Source: Paenibacillaceae bacterium (GTDB taxonomy: Bacteria > Bacillota > Bacilli > Paenibacillales > CANHGK01). Taken from it: a stretch of 64,000 nucleotides of DNA. The stretch is from NCBI GenBank assembly GCA_947460235.1, contig CANHGK010000005.1:62001-126000 (forward strand). Reading direction: 5' to 3'. Below are positions 15,266-24,400 of the stretch, in pieces. The stretch's first letter is position 1, and each line of letters starts with the position of its first letter. A model generated the notes under the pieces. That model was not told the origin of the DNA and made no database searches. It worked only from the letters and a program-made list of their open reading frames with translations. The position numbers and the translations under genes were made by a program.

Positions 15266-16387
15266 TTATTGAATCATTAATTCGCGTCTAATATAAATAT
15301 CTTCGAGATCTTTTGTATTGATAAAATCACCATTATTAAAAATAGTAGATTTTGCAATGACGATTTTGATCATCGGTTCATAATCCGGTCCGATACCGTT
15401 TTTAATCACAATCCCGCGAGAACCGTCACTTAATTCGAGTACCGTCCCAATCGGATAGGGTGTAATGTGTTTGCGGAATGAGTTGACAACATTGGTGTCA
15501 AACATGGTTCCTTCCACGTTAAATATATAATCCATGGCCAAGTCCCGCTTGCATTTTACACGTAAACTATTGTTATATTTCATACTAACAAATCGACCAG
15601 CAACAGAAACAATTTTTGAAATTAAGGCAATCTCGCTGCCACTTTTGTTATTTGGAGTTCCGCCACCAGCGAAGCGTTCGTGATGTTCAAGTGCGGCACG
15701 AGCGACATCCTCATCGAAAAAATCGCTAAGATACGTTGACCCAATTAACGAATGGCTCTGATAAATTTGTTCGGTCTGCTTCCATTTGGATAAATTGGTA
15801 ATTTTGAAATTTTTCATCAAAATAAAATGACCAATATTGTAGAATAGGCATGCTTTTCCTAACGAAATTAATTTTTCGTGTTCGATGCCCATATCAATAC
15901 CTATCATTAATCCGATGGCCGTAACACGGGAGTATCGTAAAATGCTTTTGTGGTCTAAGCATTTCATCATCGACAAGATGGAAATAACGTGCAAGTCCTT
16001 GCAAATTTGATCAATTAAATTTCGAATTTTCATTTCAATCGCATCAAACTCATTGAGATGACTATAGAACGATCTTAAATGCACTAAAACGGTGTGTAAT
16101 AATTCATCACTAATAATTTTATTCGCTAACAATTGATAGTTTTCTTGTGCATCTGATTTCTTATCATAAAAAATTTGTTTTCTGGACAATCGATTTGGCG
16201 AAAGTGGGTCTAACAGATCAATCGATTGCAAGATCGGAACTTCAAGGATGCCATGTTCTTTTAATTGCTGAATAATTCGTTGATTTAACTTGTATCCTTT
16301 TCCTACAAGTACTTGTCCTGAAATGCCAATAATATTTTTGCCAACGATTAGGCCAGGCATTACTGCGGATGTTTTCATGTTGATCAA
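15266..16387 (-). CDS. Pseudo-HD-GYP domain protein, paralogue B
   Basis: 373 residues, the same length as the 9062-10183 protein and alignable from end to end without gaps of note. The same active-site losses are present: HS to YS, HDIGK to YNIGH, VAD to VAG, with AALEHHERFAGGGTPNN retained. Parallel loss in both copies means the change predates the duplication and both are kept without c-di-GMP hydrolysis. The start is a TTG at 16387, 7 bases after GGAGG. The minus-strand c-di-GMP-aptamer RNA begins about 65 bases after its stop codon, which suggests a shared c-di-GMP connection. Confidence 0.8.
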   Translation of the reverse strand: MINMKTSAVMPGLIVGKNIIGISGQVLVGKGYKLNQRIIQQLKEHGILEVPILQSIDLLDPLSPNRLSRKQIFYDKKSDAQENYQLLANKIISDELLHTVLVHLRSFYSHLNEFDAIEMKIRNLIDQICKDLHVISILSMMKCLDHKSILRYSRVTAIGLMIGIDMGIEHEKLISLGKACLFYNIGHFILMKNFKITNLSKWKQTEQIYQSHSLIGSTYLSDFFDEDVARAALEHHERFAGGGTPNNKSGSEIALISKIVSVAGRFVSMKYNNSLRVKCKRDLAMDYIFNVEGTMFDTNVVNSFRKHITPYPIGTVLELSDGSRGIVIKNGIGPDYEPMIKIVIAKSTIFNNGDFINTKDLEDIYIRRELMIQ

Positions 16388-16537
16388 AACAATTCCTCCA
16401 AATACTTAAACGAGTACATTGATGAATAAATCCCTGATGGAATATAGAATTAAAATATTCCACATAGATGAAAGTTGCTGTATAATATTAACATCGTTTT
16501 TCGATAAAAATACATTATGATTTCGATTGGGGGAAGT

Positions 16538-16684
16538 ATGCTGAGTCTAAGTGAGCAAAACCAATTAGATCTAAATTATAACATAAAAGATCATAATCGA
16601 AACGAATCCGAAATTGCAAACTTTCGTTTGGATATTATTTACTTTTCTTTTTGTGTAAAAAATGTAACAAAAACATGTGATTAA
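16538..16684 (+). CDS. Possible 48-aa peptide
   Basis: An open frame of 48 codons starting with ATG after GGGGGAAG. TATAAT at about 16481-16486 could drive it. The peptide is Asn- and Asp-rich at the N terminus and hydrophobic near 31-41. It precedes the cheA remnant and may be a relic of the same locus. No family recognised; it may not be a gene. Confidence 0.3.
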   Translation: MLSLSEQNQLDLNYNIKDHNRNESEIANFRLDIIYFSFCVKNVTKTCD

Positions 16685-16725
16685 GTTAATTCAAGATATA
16701 CTTGGTTAGTTTATCCATATAGGAT

Positions 16726-17027
16726 TTGCTGCAGTTGAACATTATGAAGCGATGGGTAACGATGAACGGGGATTGGATGAATGGCTTGAAGAATTTGGTG
16801 ATTAGTGGCAAGGCTGGGGTTTCAACGCCATCAATACCTGATGAACAAAAATCTACTAAGGAATATCAATCATTAGAATCGAAAACGATTCATCATCAAC
16901 ACGAAAAACTTGATAAAGTACAAAATATGATCGGTGAGTTATTAATTGCGAAAAATGCATATCATTGCTCGGGAACGGTCATGTCGTGTTGATTGTAAAT
17001 CCAAGCGAACTAATGGATTTGGTTTGA
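16726..17027 (+). pseudogene. Remnant of a cheA-like chemotaxis kinase gene
   Basis: The frame from 16726 contains EKLDKVQNMIGELLIAKNAY, the signature of the CheA dimerisation domain (usually KLDxLMNLVGELVIxRN). Right after it, in another frame, comes LLGNGHVVLIVNPSELMDLV and a stop at 17027, which resembles the C-terminal end of a CheW-like domain. The kinase domain and most of CheW are missing, so a large internal deletion and a frame change have fused the two ends. Upstream, a third frame reads EHYEAMGNDERGLDEWLEEFG before a stop, perhaps more debris. No intact chemotaxis gene is in the window. Confidence 0.7.
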
Positions 17028-17124
17028 AATAATGTGGAAGCATTGTTTTCGTGGTACAATTCGAAAAGTGGTTTCGCATGAAAAGCGGAACCGTTGAATT
17101 GATCACAAAGGGGTATTACGAGGA

Positions 17125-17913
17125 ATGGATAAGGAACTTGTTTCATTTATTCAGCGCCGGATTTGGGCGTTTATGATCGACCACATGTTGTGGATGTTGA
17201 TTGCTGTGTTTGTGTACTGGATGTTGTTTGATGTGTATTGGATGAATGAAGTCGGGAATAAGTATCAAATTGCATTTTTAGTTGCGTTCTCGGTGTATGC
17301 GATCGGAATGTTATTGCGTGATTGGAAAGATGGCCGCAGTTTTGGGAAGCGGCGACTTGGTTTAGTCGTTCGTGGGGCGAATGATCCGCTCGATCGCCCA
17401 GGACAAGTTCGGTTGTTGATTCGGAATTTGTTGTTGGTTATGCTGCCGCTGGAATTTTTGATGCTATGGATTCGCAGTGGCAAGCGTATTGGTGATGAAT
17501 GGTCGAATACCCAAGTGATGTTTTATTTTCCGGATGGTGCACCGGGTTCGGTATATCAAAAGAAAACGCCTGGCATTGACGCGTCATATGTGACGCAATC
17601 GCAACAGGCGGGAAATTCATATCGTCCATTTAATGGTTTTTTCGATCATCTGCAATTTGTACCTTTTGTGAAGAAAGTGAGCTTTTTCTCCGGGGTTGCA
17701 GGTGGTGGTGTTGGGTTATTTGTCTTTATTTTGCAAATCGCACACAATGCGGGTGATTCCGATTTAATTGGTTTACTCGTGCAAAATGGATTGTTTTGTT
17801 TGTTGATTTTACCGGTCGGAATGATTGTTTTCGGTGCGCTCATGGCGATGTTGTATTATTTCCCGGTAAAGTTATTCTTGAAAGTGATGGCCAGACGGGA
17901 TGGCGGGCGCTAA
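17125..17913 (+). CDS. RDD-family membrane protein
   Basis: 262 residues. The N-terminal half has the RDD pattern: RR-x-W-A-F-M-I-D in helix 1 (Arg and Asp), a second helix, then DGRSFGKRRLGL and a further helix. The C-terminal third has two more hydrophobic segments (about 190-210 and 220-250). RDD proteins are thought to move ions or small solutes; the substrate is unknown. The last 42 bases overlap the convergent ureD gene, which is unusual but both stops are clear. Confidence 0.75.
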   Translation: MDKELVSFIQRRIWAFMIDHMLWMLIAVFVYWMLFDVYWMNEVGNKYQIAFLVAFSVYAIGMLLRDWKDGRSFGKRRLGLVVRGANDPLDRPGQVRLLIRNLLLVMLPLEFLMLWIRSGKRIGDEWSNTQVMFYFPDGAPGSVYQKKTPGIDASYVTQSQQAGNSYRPFNGFFDHLQFVPFVKKVSFFSGVAGGGVGLFVFILQIAHNAGDSDLIGLLVQNGLFCLLILPVGMIVFGALMAMLYYFPVKLFLKVMARRDGGR

Positions 17914-18813
17914 TTCGGGGAGTTGTTCGCCCGGTGCAGTCCATACGTCTTCGTGCTGATTCCATAATTGAATTCTTGCGATTTGCCAAATGCGGATGAT
18001 TTGTTGTTGTAATAGATCCGCGCGATTCGCTGCAATCCGGACGGATAATCCGGGTCCTTCTAAGCGGGATACTGCCGTGCGCAGTGTTTCGCTTGTTTGT
18101 GTATTTAGTGCGCGAATCAATTCAATTAGTTTTGTGATGACATGCGGTTCAGCTGTTCCGTCGATGATCCATATCGAACCAATGTGTGAATACTGTTCCC
18201 ACGCGCCAAGTGATTCCGGCGATGCTTCAGAAGGAGAAAAGGCGAACGGATCCCAGACGAGTAACTGCTCGTTATAGGTGATTTCAGTAGTAGCAGTTAA
18301 AGAGTCGTATAGGAATCGTTCATTTTTGTGCGTACGACCTGGCGCCCATGATTCTGCGAGAAACAATTGAGCGTGTTTGGTCATGGTGATGGTTGTGTAG
18401 GTTGTTAATTTGGCATCCTTAAAAGGAATGACAGGTTCCGGGCAATAACATAACCTTGCGTCATCCAAGCGAATTGAAGTGTTGATGACTGCGCCGCTTC
18501 CATCTGGAGTGCTAGGATGCACTTTGCCAAATGTTGTCGTGCGGAGGGTTAGTTTGCTTGCCGGTAAAAGATCTAGGGTGATTTCATAGTTGTCGCCGTC
18601 CATCCAACCTGGCGATACGTCTTGTAAATATACATTTAGCGTTCCATCTACGTCCGTAAAGCCGCGACTCCACTTGAGCGGAGCGTTGGCGTATCGGTCC
18701 ATCATTACGGTTCGTTGATTACGGCATTCCACCCGAGCGGTTGCGCGGGTGTGAATGCCTTTTTGGACTTGGTGCGGGTTAGTGAGCATGCTGATGCGTG
18801 TGTTTGTGCTCAT
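17872..18813 (-). CDS. ureD: Urease accessory protein UreD (UreH)
   Basis: 313 residues, the usual UreD size is 270-310. Features include the [24 protein letters not shown] region and [20 protein letters not shown], which match the UreD beta-rich scaffold that recruits UreF and UreG to apo-urease. Last gene of the urease operon. It overlaps ureG by 35 bases and its tail runs 42 bases into the convergent RDD gene. The start at 18813 has no good ribosome site, so translation is probably coupled to ureG; 18789 is an alternative. Confidence 0.9.
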   Translation of the reverse strand: MSTNTRISMLTNPHQVQKGIHTRATARVECRNQRTVMMDRYANAPLKWSRGFTDVDGTLNVYLQDVSPGWMDGDNYEITLDLLPASKLTLRTTTFGKVHPSTPDGSGAVINTSIRLDDARLCYCPEPVIPFKDAKLTTYTTITMTKHAQLFLAESWAPGRTHKNERFLYDSLTATTEITYNEQLLVWDPFAFSPSEASPESLGAWEQYSHIGSIWIIDGTAEPHVITKLIELIRALNTQTSETLRTAVSRLEGPGLSVRIAANRADLLQQQIIRIWQIARIQLWNQHEDVWTAPGEQLPELAPAIPSGHHFQE

Positions 18814-19504
18814 GTGATTGTTCGTGAGTATGAACGCCGTTAGTTACGTCGCCGCGAATTTGATGTTCAAGCCAATGTACGATGCCGGCAAGTCCGTCCC
18901 CAGAACGTAAGTTGGTGAATGAATACGGGCGATGTCCACGCATTTTCTCGGTGTCTGCTTTCATCACGTCTAAGTTTGCGCCAACGTGCGGAGCAAGATC
19001 GGTTTTGTTAATTAGAAGTAAATCTGAGCGCATGATGCCGGGCCCGCCTTTGCGCGGGATTTTTTCCCCTTGTGCCACATCAATAATATAAATAAAACGA
19101 TCGACGAGTTCTGGGCTAAATGCAGCTGCTAAGTTGTCGCCGCCGCTTTCGATCAGGATGAGCTCGAGATCGCTAAAACGTTGCTCCAATTCATGAACAG
19201 CCTCTAAGTTCATGGACGCATCTTCACGAATCGCAGTGTGCGGGCAACCGCCAGTTTCGACGCCGATGATACGCTCTTCGGGTAATGCATCTGCGCGAAG
19301 GAGGATGAGGGCATCTTCTTTTGTATAAATATCGTTAGTAATTACGGCCATGCTGTATTTATCGCGCATTGCTTTGGATAAAGCTTCTACGAGTGCTGTT
19401 TTGCCGGATCCGACTGGCCCGCCGATACCGATGCGGATTGGCCGTCCGAGTGGTAGGGTTGGCGTACTCCACTGATCGTGGGAATGATCTGCGCCTTGAC
19501 ACAT
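18779..19504 (-). CDS. ureG: Urease accessory GTPase UreG with His-rich tail
   Basis: 241 residues. P loop GPVGSGKT near 30-37, the metal-binding CPH motif in [13 protein letters not shown], and NKTD for guanine recognition. UreG hydrolyses GTP to drive nickel delivery into urease. Unusually, the C terminus ends [17 protein letters not shown] (eight His), and the N terminus has HSH. Since no ureE is present, this tail may take over nickel binding. AAAGGTGG precedes the ATG. Confidence 0.95.
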   Translation of the reverse strand: MCQGADHSHDQWSTPTLPLGRPIRIGIGGPVGSGKTALVEALSKAMRDKYSMAVITNDIYTKEDALILLRADALPEERIIGVETGGCPHTAIREDASMNLEAVHELEQRFSDLELILIESGGDNLAAAFSPELVDRFIYIIDVAQGEKIPRKGGPGIMRSDLLLINKTDLAPHVGANLDVMKADTEKMRGHRPYSFTNLRSGDGLAGIVHWLEHQIRGDVTNGVHTHEQSHEHKHTHQHAH

Positions 19505-19540
19505 ATGAAAAAACCACCTTTACGATTAATTTGATTGCAG

Positions 19541-20230
19541 TTAAGACATAAACAAACGAGAATATAACTCTTCGTGCGCCATTGCGTCAGCGTCTTGCAT
19601 CCAAGCGTATGAACGTGGCTGAGGACATGTTGTTGGTTGGCAGACGGAAAGAACAGTTTCGGCAATTGCGGGTTGGAGGTTATAGAGCATCGTCTGCCCT
19701 TCCATTTGGCCCATCGAAATTAAACGAATGCCCGCTTGGATTGACATGGAAGCCGCGTTGTATAGAAATCCGTGTAATGCTTCGTTAAGCGAGATATTCC
19801 AATGATGGGTAATCCACGCATAAATCGTCGAGAGCATGCCTGGTGATTTGGCTGTAACGAGTTCATGCAAAAGTCGATCCATCTCTAGCTTGGCATCCCA
19901 ACGATTGGCGAGTTGAAGCAGTTGCCGGCCCATTTTGCGCTGCCCATTCCGTGTTTCTTGCGCGATTCGCTGCGCGTGAATCCGCTGATCCTATAAAAGA
20001 AATCGGGCGATTTCGTTCGCTGCTAACGCTTCACGTTGTTGGCGAATCGAAGCCGCATCGAGCGGGCCCCAGCTATGGCGAAATTGTGCGCGGATGTATT
20101 GCTCTAAGTCTGCGGGTCGGTCGACCGTACCTCGCTGAACTGCTGTTTCAAGACCGAACGAATGGGCAAAACCGCCGATCGGTAGCGCGGAGTCCAATAA
20201 TTGAATCCAGCCGAAATGGGCGTACGTCAT
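19541..20230 (-). pseudogene. ureF: Urease accessory protein UreF interrupted by an in-frame amber codon
   Basis: One reading frame of 229 codons, the normal UreF length, that contains a TAG at 19991-19993 (codon 80) in NEIARFLL-stop-DQRIHAQRIAQ. Both sides are clean UreF sequence: LDSALPIGGFAHSFGLE before, ETRNGQRKMGRQLL and the C-terminal helices after. The frame does not shift, so only one base separates this from an intact gene. It may be a recent nonsense mutation, a read error, or read-through. UreF is needed for nickel insertion, so the answer decides whether urease works. ATG at 20230 has AAAGGATG upstream. Confidence 0.85.
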
Positions 20231-20251
20231 GATGCCACATCCTTTCAAAAC

Positions 20252-21985
20252 TTAGAATAAGAAATATCGCTGCGCCATCGGCAATGTTTTTGCGGGTTCA
20301 CAAACGGCAGGAACTCCGTCAACGAGCACTTCGTATGTTTCGGGATTGACCGTAATGGTCGGTGTTGCGTCATTATGAATCATATCCGCCTTACATACCG
20401 AGCGACAACCTTGGACGGCTTCGATTCGCTTCATTAAACCAAGTTGTTCTGGAACTCCGCCGTGAATGGCTGCTTGTGATACGAAGGTAATGCACGTTTC
20501 ACTCACCGCCCGCCCGAACGCACCGAACATTAGACGGCCCCAAACGGGTTGTGGCGTAGGAATCGATGCATTTGGATCGCCCATTTGGGCGTAAGCAATC
20601 ATGCCGCCTTTTAAGATGAGATCTGGTTTTACACCAAAAAATTTAGGGTCCCAAACGACAAGGTCGGCCCATTTATTTTCTTCGAGTGAACCTACGATGT
20701 GCGCAATACCATGTGTGCGTGCAGGGTTGATTGTGTACTTCGCAATGTATCGTTTAATGCGGTAATTATCGCTTTCGCCAAATGTAGCACTGTCGATTTC
20801 GTCTTCATTCAATAAACCACGTTGCTGTTTCATTTTATCTGCGGTTTGCCATGTGCGGGTGATGACTTCGCCGACGCGTCCCATTGCTTGAGAATCGGAA
20901 CTGATCATGCTGAACACACCGAGGTCATGCATAATATCTTCCGCAGCAATTGTTTCTGGACGAATTCGGGAATCGGCAAATGCAACATCTTCAGGAATAT
21001 CTGGATCAAGGTGATGACAAACCATAAGCATGTCTAAATGTTCTTCGATCGTATTTACTGTGTAAGGACGGGTTGGGTTTGTGGAACTTGGTAAAACATA
21101 ATGCTCGGATGCGATGCGGATAATGTCTGGTGCATGACCTCCGCCTGCGCCTTCCGTGTGATAGGTGTGAATCGTGCGTCCGCCGATTGCGCGAATCGTA
21201 TCTTCAACGAACCCTGTTTCATTCAATGTGTCGGTGTGGATGGCAACTTGGACATCGTATTGGTCGGCAACAGTTAAGCATGTATCGATTGCTTTTGGTG
21301 TTGTGCCCCAGTCTTCGTGTAACTTTAACCCGATGACACCCGCCTCGATTTGTTCAATCAATGGGGCAGTTGTTGCGCAGTTGCCTTTACCGGTAAATCC
21401 AAGATTCATCGGAAAAGCTTCGGCTGCTTGCAACATGCGGTAAATATTCCATGCGCCTGGCGTACATGTGGTTGCGTTCGTACCTGTTGCCGGTCCCGTT
21501 CCGCCGCCGATCATTGTCGTTACGCCGGATGCGAGTGCAGTTTCAATTTGCTGAGGACAGATATAATGAATGTGTGTATCGAGGCCGCCAGCAGTAACGA
21601 TTTTGCCTTCACATGAAATGATTTCGGTGCCAGCACCGATCACCAAGCGAGGATCGACGCCTTCCATTGTATCTGGGTTTCCAGATTTGCCGATGGCAAT
21701 AATTCTCCCGTCACGAATTCCGATGTCTGCTTTTACAATGCCCCAGTGGTCAATGACGATTGCATTCGTTAATACAACGTCTGGTGTGCCTGATTCACGG
21801 GTCGCTGTGGATGATTGGCCTTGACCGTCCCGGATAACTTTACCTCCGCCAAACTTCGCTTCATCCCCGTAAACGGTAAAATCTTTCTCGATTCTTGCCC
21901 ACAAATTCGTATCTGCAAGCCTGACTGCATCACCGGTTGTCGGCCCGAACATGGCAGCGTACGAAGCCCTGCTGATTTTACTCAT
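20252..21985 (-). CDS. ureC: Urease alpha subunit (catalytic)
   Basis: 577 residues. The Ni ligands are visible: HIH in [11 protein letters not shown] near 138, the carbamylated Lys in GLKLHEDWG near 219, His in [11 protein letters not shown] and the [13 protein letters not shown] loop, and the flap CHHLDP near 321. It hydrolyses urea to ammonia and carbamate in a complex with UreA and UreB. All catalytic positions I could check are intact, so the enzyme itself is not decayed despite the ureF lesion. GGAGGG precedes the ATG at 21985; the start overlaps the end of ureB by 8 bases. Confidence 0.97.
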   Translation of the reverse strand: MSKISRASYAAMFGPTTGDAVRLADTNLWARIEKDFTVYGDEAKFGGGKVIRDGQGQSSTATRESGTPDVVLTNAIVIDHWGIVKADIGIRDGRIIAIGKSGNPDTMEGVDPRLVIGAGTEIISCEGKIVTAGGLDTHIHYICPQQIETALASGVTTMIGGGTGPATGTNATTCTPGAWNIYRMLQAAEAFPMNLGFTGKGNCATTAPLIEQIEAGVIGLKLHEDWGTTPKAIDTCLTVADQYDVQVAIHTDTLNETGFVEDTIRAIGGRTIHTYHTEGAGGGHAPDIIRIASEHYVLPSSTNPTRPYTVNTIEEHLDMLMVCHHLDPDIPEDVAFADSRIRPETIAAEDIMHDLGVFSMISSDSQAMGRVGEVITRTWQTADKMKQQRGLLNEDEIDSATFGESDNYRIKRYIAKYTINPARTHGIAHIVGSLEENKWADLVVWDPKFFGVKPDLILKGGMIAYAQMGDPNASIPTPQPVWGRLMFGAFGRAVSETCITFVSQAAIHGGVPEQLGLMKRIEAVQGCRSVCKADMIHNDATPTITVNPETYEVLVDGVPAVCEPAKTLPMAQRYFLF

Positions 21986-22370
21986 GATCGCTACCCTCCT
22001 TTGTGTTGCCAAGTGAAAGCCAATCTTTTAAGCGATTGTCGCGAGCGGGGAAGGAAGTTACATCATCCACAGGTCCTTCAGCGAGCCCGTTTCCACCATG
22101 CAAAATTCGCTTCCCACCAAGTTCTACTAATGATATGAGTTTTTGTTCACCGGGTTCGAATCGTACTGCAGTTCCGGCTGGAATGTCGAGCCGCATTCCC
22201 CATGCCTGTGGTCGATCGAATTGCAATGCGCGGTTAACTTCATAAAAGTGCATGTGCGAACCAACCTGAACGGGGCGGTCGCCGGTATGTCTAATGTCGA
22301 TCGTGATTCGTTTGCGATTGGGGACGAGTTCAATATTTCCAGCTGCAATTCGGTATTCTCCTGGAATCAT
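21978..22370 (-). CDS. ureB: Urease beta subunit
   Basis: 130 residues with [22 protein letters not shown] and [18 protein letters not shown], all typical of UreB. Ends eight bases inside ureC. The C terminus is extended by about 20 residues compared with minimal UreB. ATG at 22370 preceded by GGAGG and 9 bases. Confidence 0.95.
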   Translation of the reverse strand: MIPGEYRIAAGNIELVPNRKRITIDIRHTGDRPVQVGSHMHFYEVNRALQFDRPQAWGMRLDIPAGTAVRFEPGEQKLISLVELGGKRILHGGNGLAEGPVDDVTSFPARDNRLKDWLSLGNTKEGSDHE

Positions 22371-22397
22371 CAATGTGTTCCTCCTATATAAAGATAA

Positions 22398-22700
22398 TTA
22401 ACGGATTGGTTCGTGAATGGTGACGAGTTTCGTGCCATCTGGGAAGGTAGCCTCAACTTGTACTTCGTGGATCATGTCAGCAATCCCGTCCATTACATCT
22501 TCGCGTCTCAAAATGGTTCCGCCAACTCGCATTAACTCCGCGACACTCATTCCATCACGCGCGTGTTCCATGACATCAGCGATCAGAATTGCCATTGCTT
22601 CCGGATAATTTAGTTTGAGTCCGCGTGCTTTTCGTCTGCGCGCAACGTCAGCAGCAACGACAATAAGTAATTTCTCTTTTTCACGTTCTGTTAAATGCAA
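22398..22700 (-). CDS. ureA: Urease gamma subunit
   Basis: 100 residues, the standard UreA length, with [35 protein letters not shown] and the [22 protein letters not shown]-like C-terminal strand (here [17 protein letters not shown]). I start at the TTG at 22700 because AGGAG lies 8 bases upstream and the product then matches the family; GTG codons at 22706 and 22709 are alternatives. First gene of ureABCFGD; no ureE anywhere in the operon. Confidence 0.93.
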   Translation of the reverse strand: MHLTEREKEKLLIVVAADVARRRKARGLKLNYPEAMAILIADVMEHARDGMSVAELMRVGGTILRREDVMDGIADMIHEVQVEATFPDGTKLVTIHEPIR

Positions 22701-22909
22701 TGCCACCACTCCTAAATCGTTTGAATTTGTTTGTTAACCCTTATAGAGAGAAATTGTAGCATACAAAAGTGAATTCGTCCTGACCATCATCCTCTATTTT
22801 CCGAATATTAGATATTTTCTTCGGAGGGAATAACATTTTTTATTTGTTAGATAATTTACACTTTTTTTTACGAAGTTATTATTTATTTTCGTGTTTTTCG
22901 TTCTTATTA

Positions 22910-22926
22910 TGTCATATTACATTACA
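22910..22926. promoter_or_regulatory. TnrA/GlnR-type box 1
   Basis: TGTCA-N7-TTACA fits the nitrogen-regulator consensus TGTNA-N7-TNACA at every fixed position. It sits about 150 bases from the ureA -10 and 120 from the urtA start, so it may serve either side. Confidence 0.7.
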
Positions 22927-22993
22927 CAAATCAATAAAATCAGAGGGCTTAACATGTTGTTTTGTGTGATTTTCTAGTTTTTTGTATTTTTTA

Positions 22994-23010
22994 TGTTAGA
23001 TCATTTGACA
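22994..23010. promoter_or_regulatory. TnrA/GlnR-type box 2
   Basis: TGTTA-N7-TGACA is a second perfect match to TGTNA-N7-TNACA. It overlaps the -35 element of the urtA promoter, so binding there would be expected to block or remodel that promoter. Confidence 0.7.
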
Positions 23011-23033
23011 TCGATAATTTTTGTTGATAATAT
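23005..23033 (+). promoter_or_regulatory. urtA promoter
   Basis: TTGACA at 23005-23010 and TAATAT at 23028-23033 are 17 bases apart. The leader to the urtA ATG would be about 75 bases. Confidence 0.6.
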
Positions 23034-23115
23034 AAAAATCGAACGAAGCGGTTGTGAAATCGCACAATGTTCGGATTTACAACAAAAAACAAAAAAAGTT
23101 AGGGAGTGGAGTATT

Positions 23116-24327
23116 ATGAACAAATTGTGGAAACGAATTGCGATTGGTGTGAGTGCGTTGGCGTTAGTATTCGCGGCGGGGTGTTCTTCAGAAACGGGCG
23201 TATCGGGTGACACGGTGAAAGTTGGTATTTTGCACTCTTTGAGCGGAACGATGGCGATCAGTGAAGTATCCGTTAAAGATTCTGAAATGATGGCAATCGA
23301 CGAGATCAATGCTGCGGGCGGAGTTCTCGGTAAGAAAATCGAACCGGTTGTAGAAGACGGCGCATCTGACTGGCCGACGTTTACTGAGAAAGCGAAGAAA
23401 TTGATTTCCCAAGATAAAGTTGCAACGGTATTTGGATGCTGGACATCATCTTCACGTAAAGCGGTATTGCCAGTATTCGAATCATTAAAAGGATTGCTTT
23501 GGTACCCAGTACAATATGAAGGTTTGGAATCATCGCCTAACATTTTCTACACAGGTGCAACAACGAACCAACAAATCATTCCTGCAGTTGACTTCTTGTT
23601 AGAGAAAAAATTAACGAAATTCTACTTATTAGGTTCTGACTATGTATTCCCACGTACAGCAAACAAAATCATCAAAGAACAATTGAAAAATGCTGGCGCA
23701 ACAACAGTAGCAGAAGAATATATCCCACTTGGTAACACAGATTTCAATACAATTATTGCGAAAATTAAAGAAACAAAACCAGACGTTGTATTCAACACAT
23801 TGAACGGTGATTCCAACGTAGCATTCTTCAAACAATTAAAAGATGCTGGTATCGGTCCAGATACATTGAAAACAATGTCCGTATCCGTTGCGGAAGAAGA
23901 AGTTCGTGGTATCGGCCCAGCGTACTTGACTGGTCACTATGTATCATGGAATTACTACCAAACAACTGATACACCAGAAAACACGAAATTCGTTGCGGCA
24001 TACAAAGCAAAATATGGTGCTGAGCGCGTAACATCCGATCCAGTTGAAGCGGGTTACGATGCAGTTTACTTATGGAAAGCAGCAGTAGAAAAAGCAGGTT
24101 CTTTCGAAGTGGATAAAGTTCGCGAGGCAGCAAAAGGGATCGAATTCAAAGCTCCAGAAGGTACTGTTAAAATTGATGGCGACAATCAACACATCTACAA
24201 AAAAGTTCGTATCGGTGAAATTCAAGCAGACGGTATGATTAAAGAAGTTTGGTCAACACCAGATGTTGTGAAACCAGATCCATATTTGAAATCATACTCA
24301 TGGGCAGCTTCCTTAAGTAGTAATTAA
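23116..24327 (+). CDS. urtA: Urea ABC transporter, substrate-binding lipoprotein
   Basis: 403 residues. Lipoprotein signal with the lipobox FAAGC near 19-23, then a periplasmic-binding-protein type 1 fold: [46 protein letters not shown] and [12 protein letters not shown] are near-invariant in UrtA (FmdD) proteins. It captures urea outside the cell and hands it to UrtBC. AGGGAGTGGAG precedes the ATG. First gene of urtABCDE, divergent from urease, with TnrA/GlnR boxes upstream. It is separated from urtB by a terminator-like hairpin, which would make the binding protein more abundant than the rest. Confidence 0.95.
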   Translation: MNKLWKRIAIGVSALALVFAAGCSSETGVSGDTVKVGILHSLSGTMAISEVSVKDSEMMAIDEINAAGGVLGKKIEPVVEDGASDWPTFTEKAKKLISQDKVATVFGCWTSSSRKAVLPVFESLKGLLWYPVQYEGLESSPNIFYTGATTNQQIIPAVDFLLEKKLTKFYLLGSDYVFPRTANKIIKEQLKNAGATTVAEEYIPLGNTDFNTIIAKIKETKPDVVFNTLNGDSNVAFFKQLKDAGIGPDTLKTMSVSVAEEEVRGIGPAYLTGHYVSWNYYQTTDTPENTKFVAAYKAKYGAERVTSDPVEAGYDAVYLWKAAVEKAGSFEVDKVREAAKGIEFKAPEGTVKIDGDNQHIYKKVRIGEIQADGMIKEVWSTPDVVKPDPYLKSYSWAASLSSN

Positions 24328-24344
24328 TTAACATTAAAATGGGA

Positions 24345-24380
24345 CGGGTCGGACGTACTAACGTCCGGCCCGACTTTTTC
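24345..24380 (+). terminator. Attenuating terminator between urtA and urtB
   Basis: CGGGTCGGACGT and ACGTCCGGCCCG form a 12-bp stem with one G-T pair and a 4-base loop, followed by ACTTTTTC. It lies inside the operon and urtB starts 20 bases later. Confidence 0.75.
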
Positions 24381-24400
24381 GAGAAGGGAGATCTGTTGCC

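Larger units (their letters stand above)
22701..23115. other. Divergent control region between urease and urea-transport operons
   Basis: 415 AT-rich bases without a gene. It holds a minus-strand -10-like TACAAT at 22752-22757 for ureA, with no good -35, suggesting activator dependence, and the two TnrA/GlnR boxes and urtA promoter listed separately. The frame from 22993 that reaches into urtA is only an upstream extension. Confidence 0.7.

Noticed and set aside
16726-16992. Intact 88-residue protein
   Set aside because: Its only recognisable part is a CheA fragment that continues in another frame, so a pseudogene is the better reading.
22845-22860. Third TnrA/GlnR box TGTTA-N6-TTACA
   Set aside because: The spacer is 6 instead of 7 bases, so it does not fit the consensus.
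23005-23115. Upstream extension of urtA to 22993
   Set aside because: The added residues have no ribosome site and would mask the lipoprotein signal peptide.
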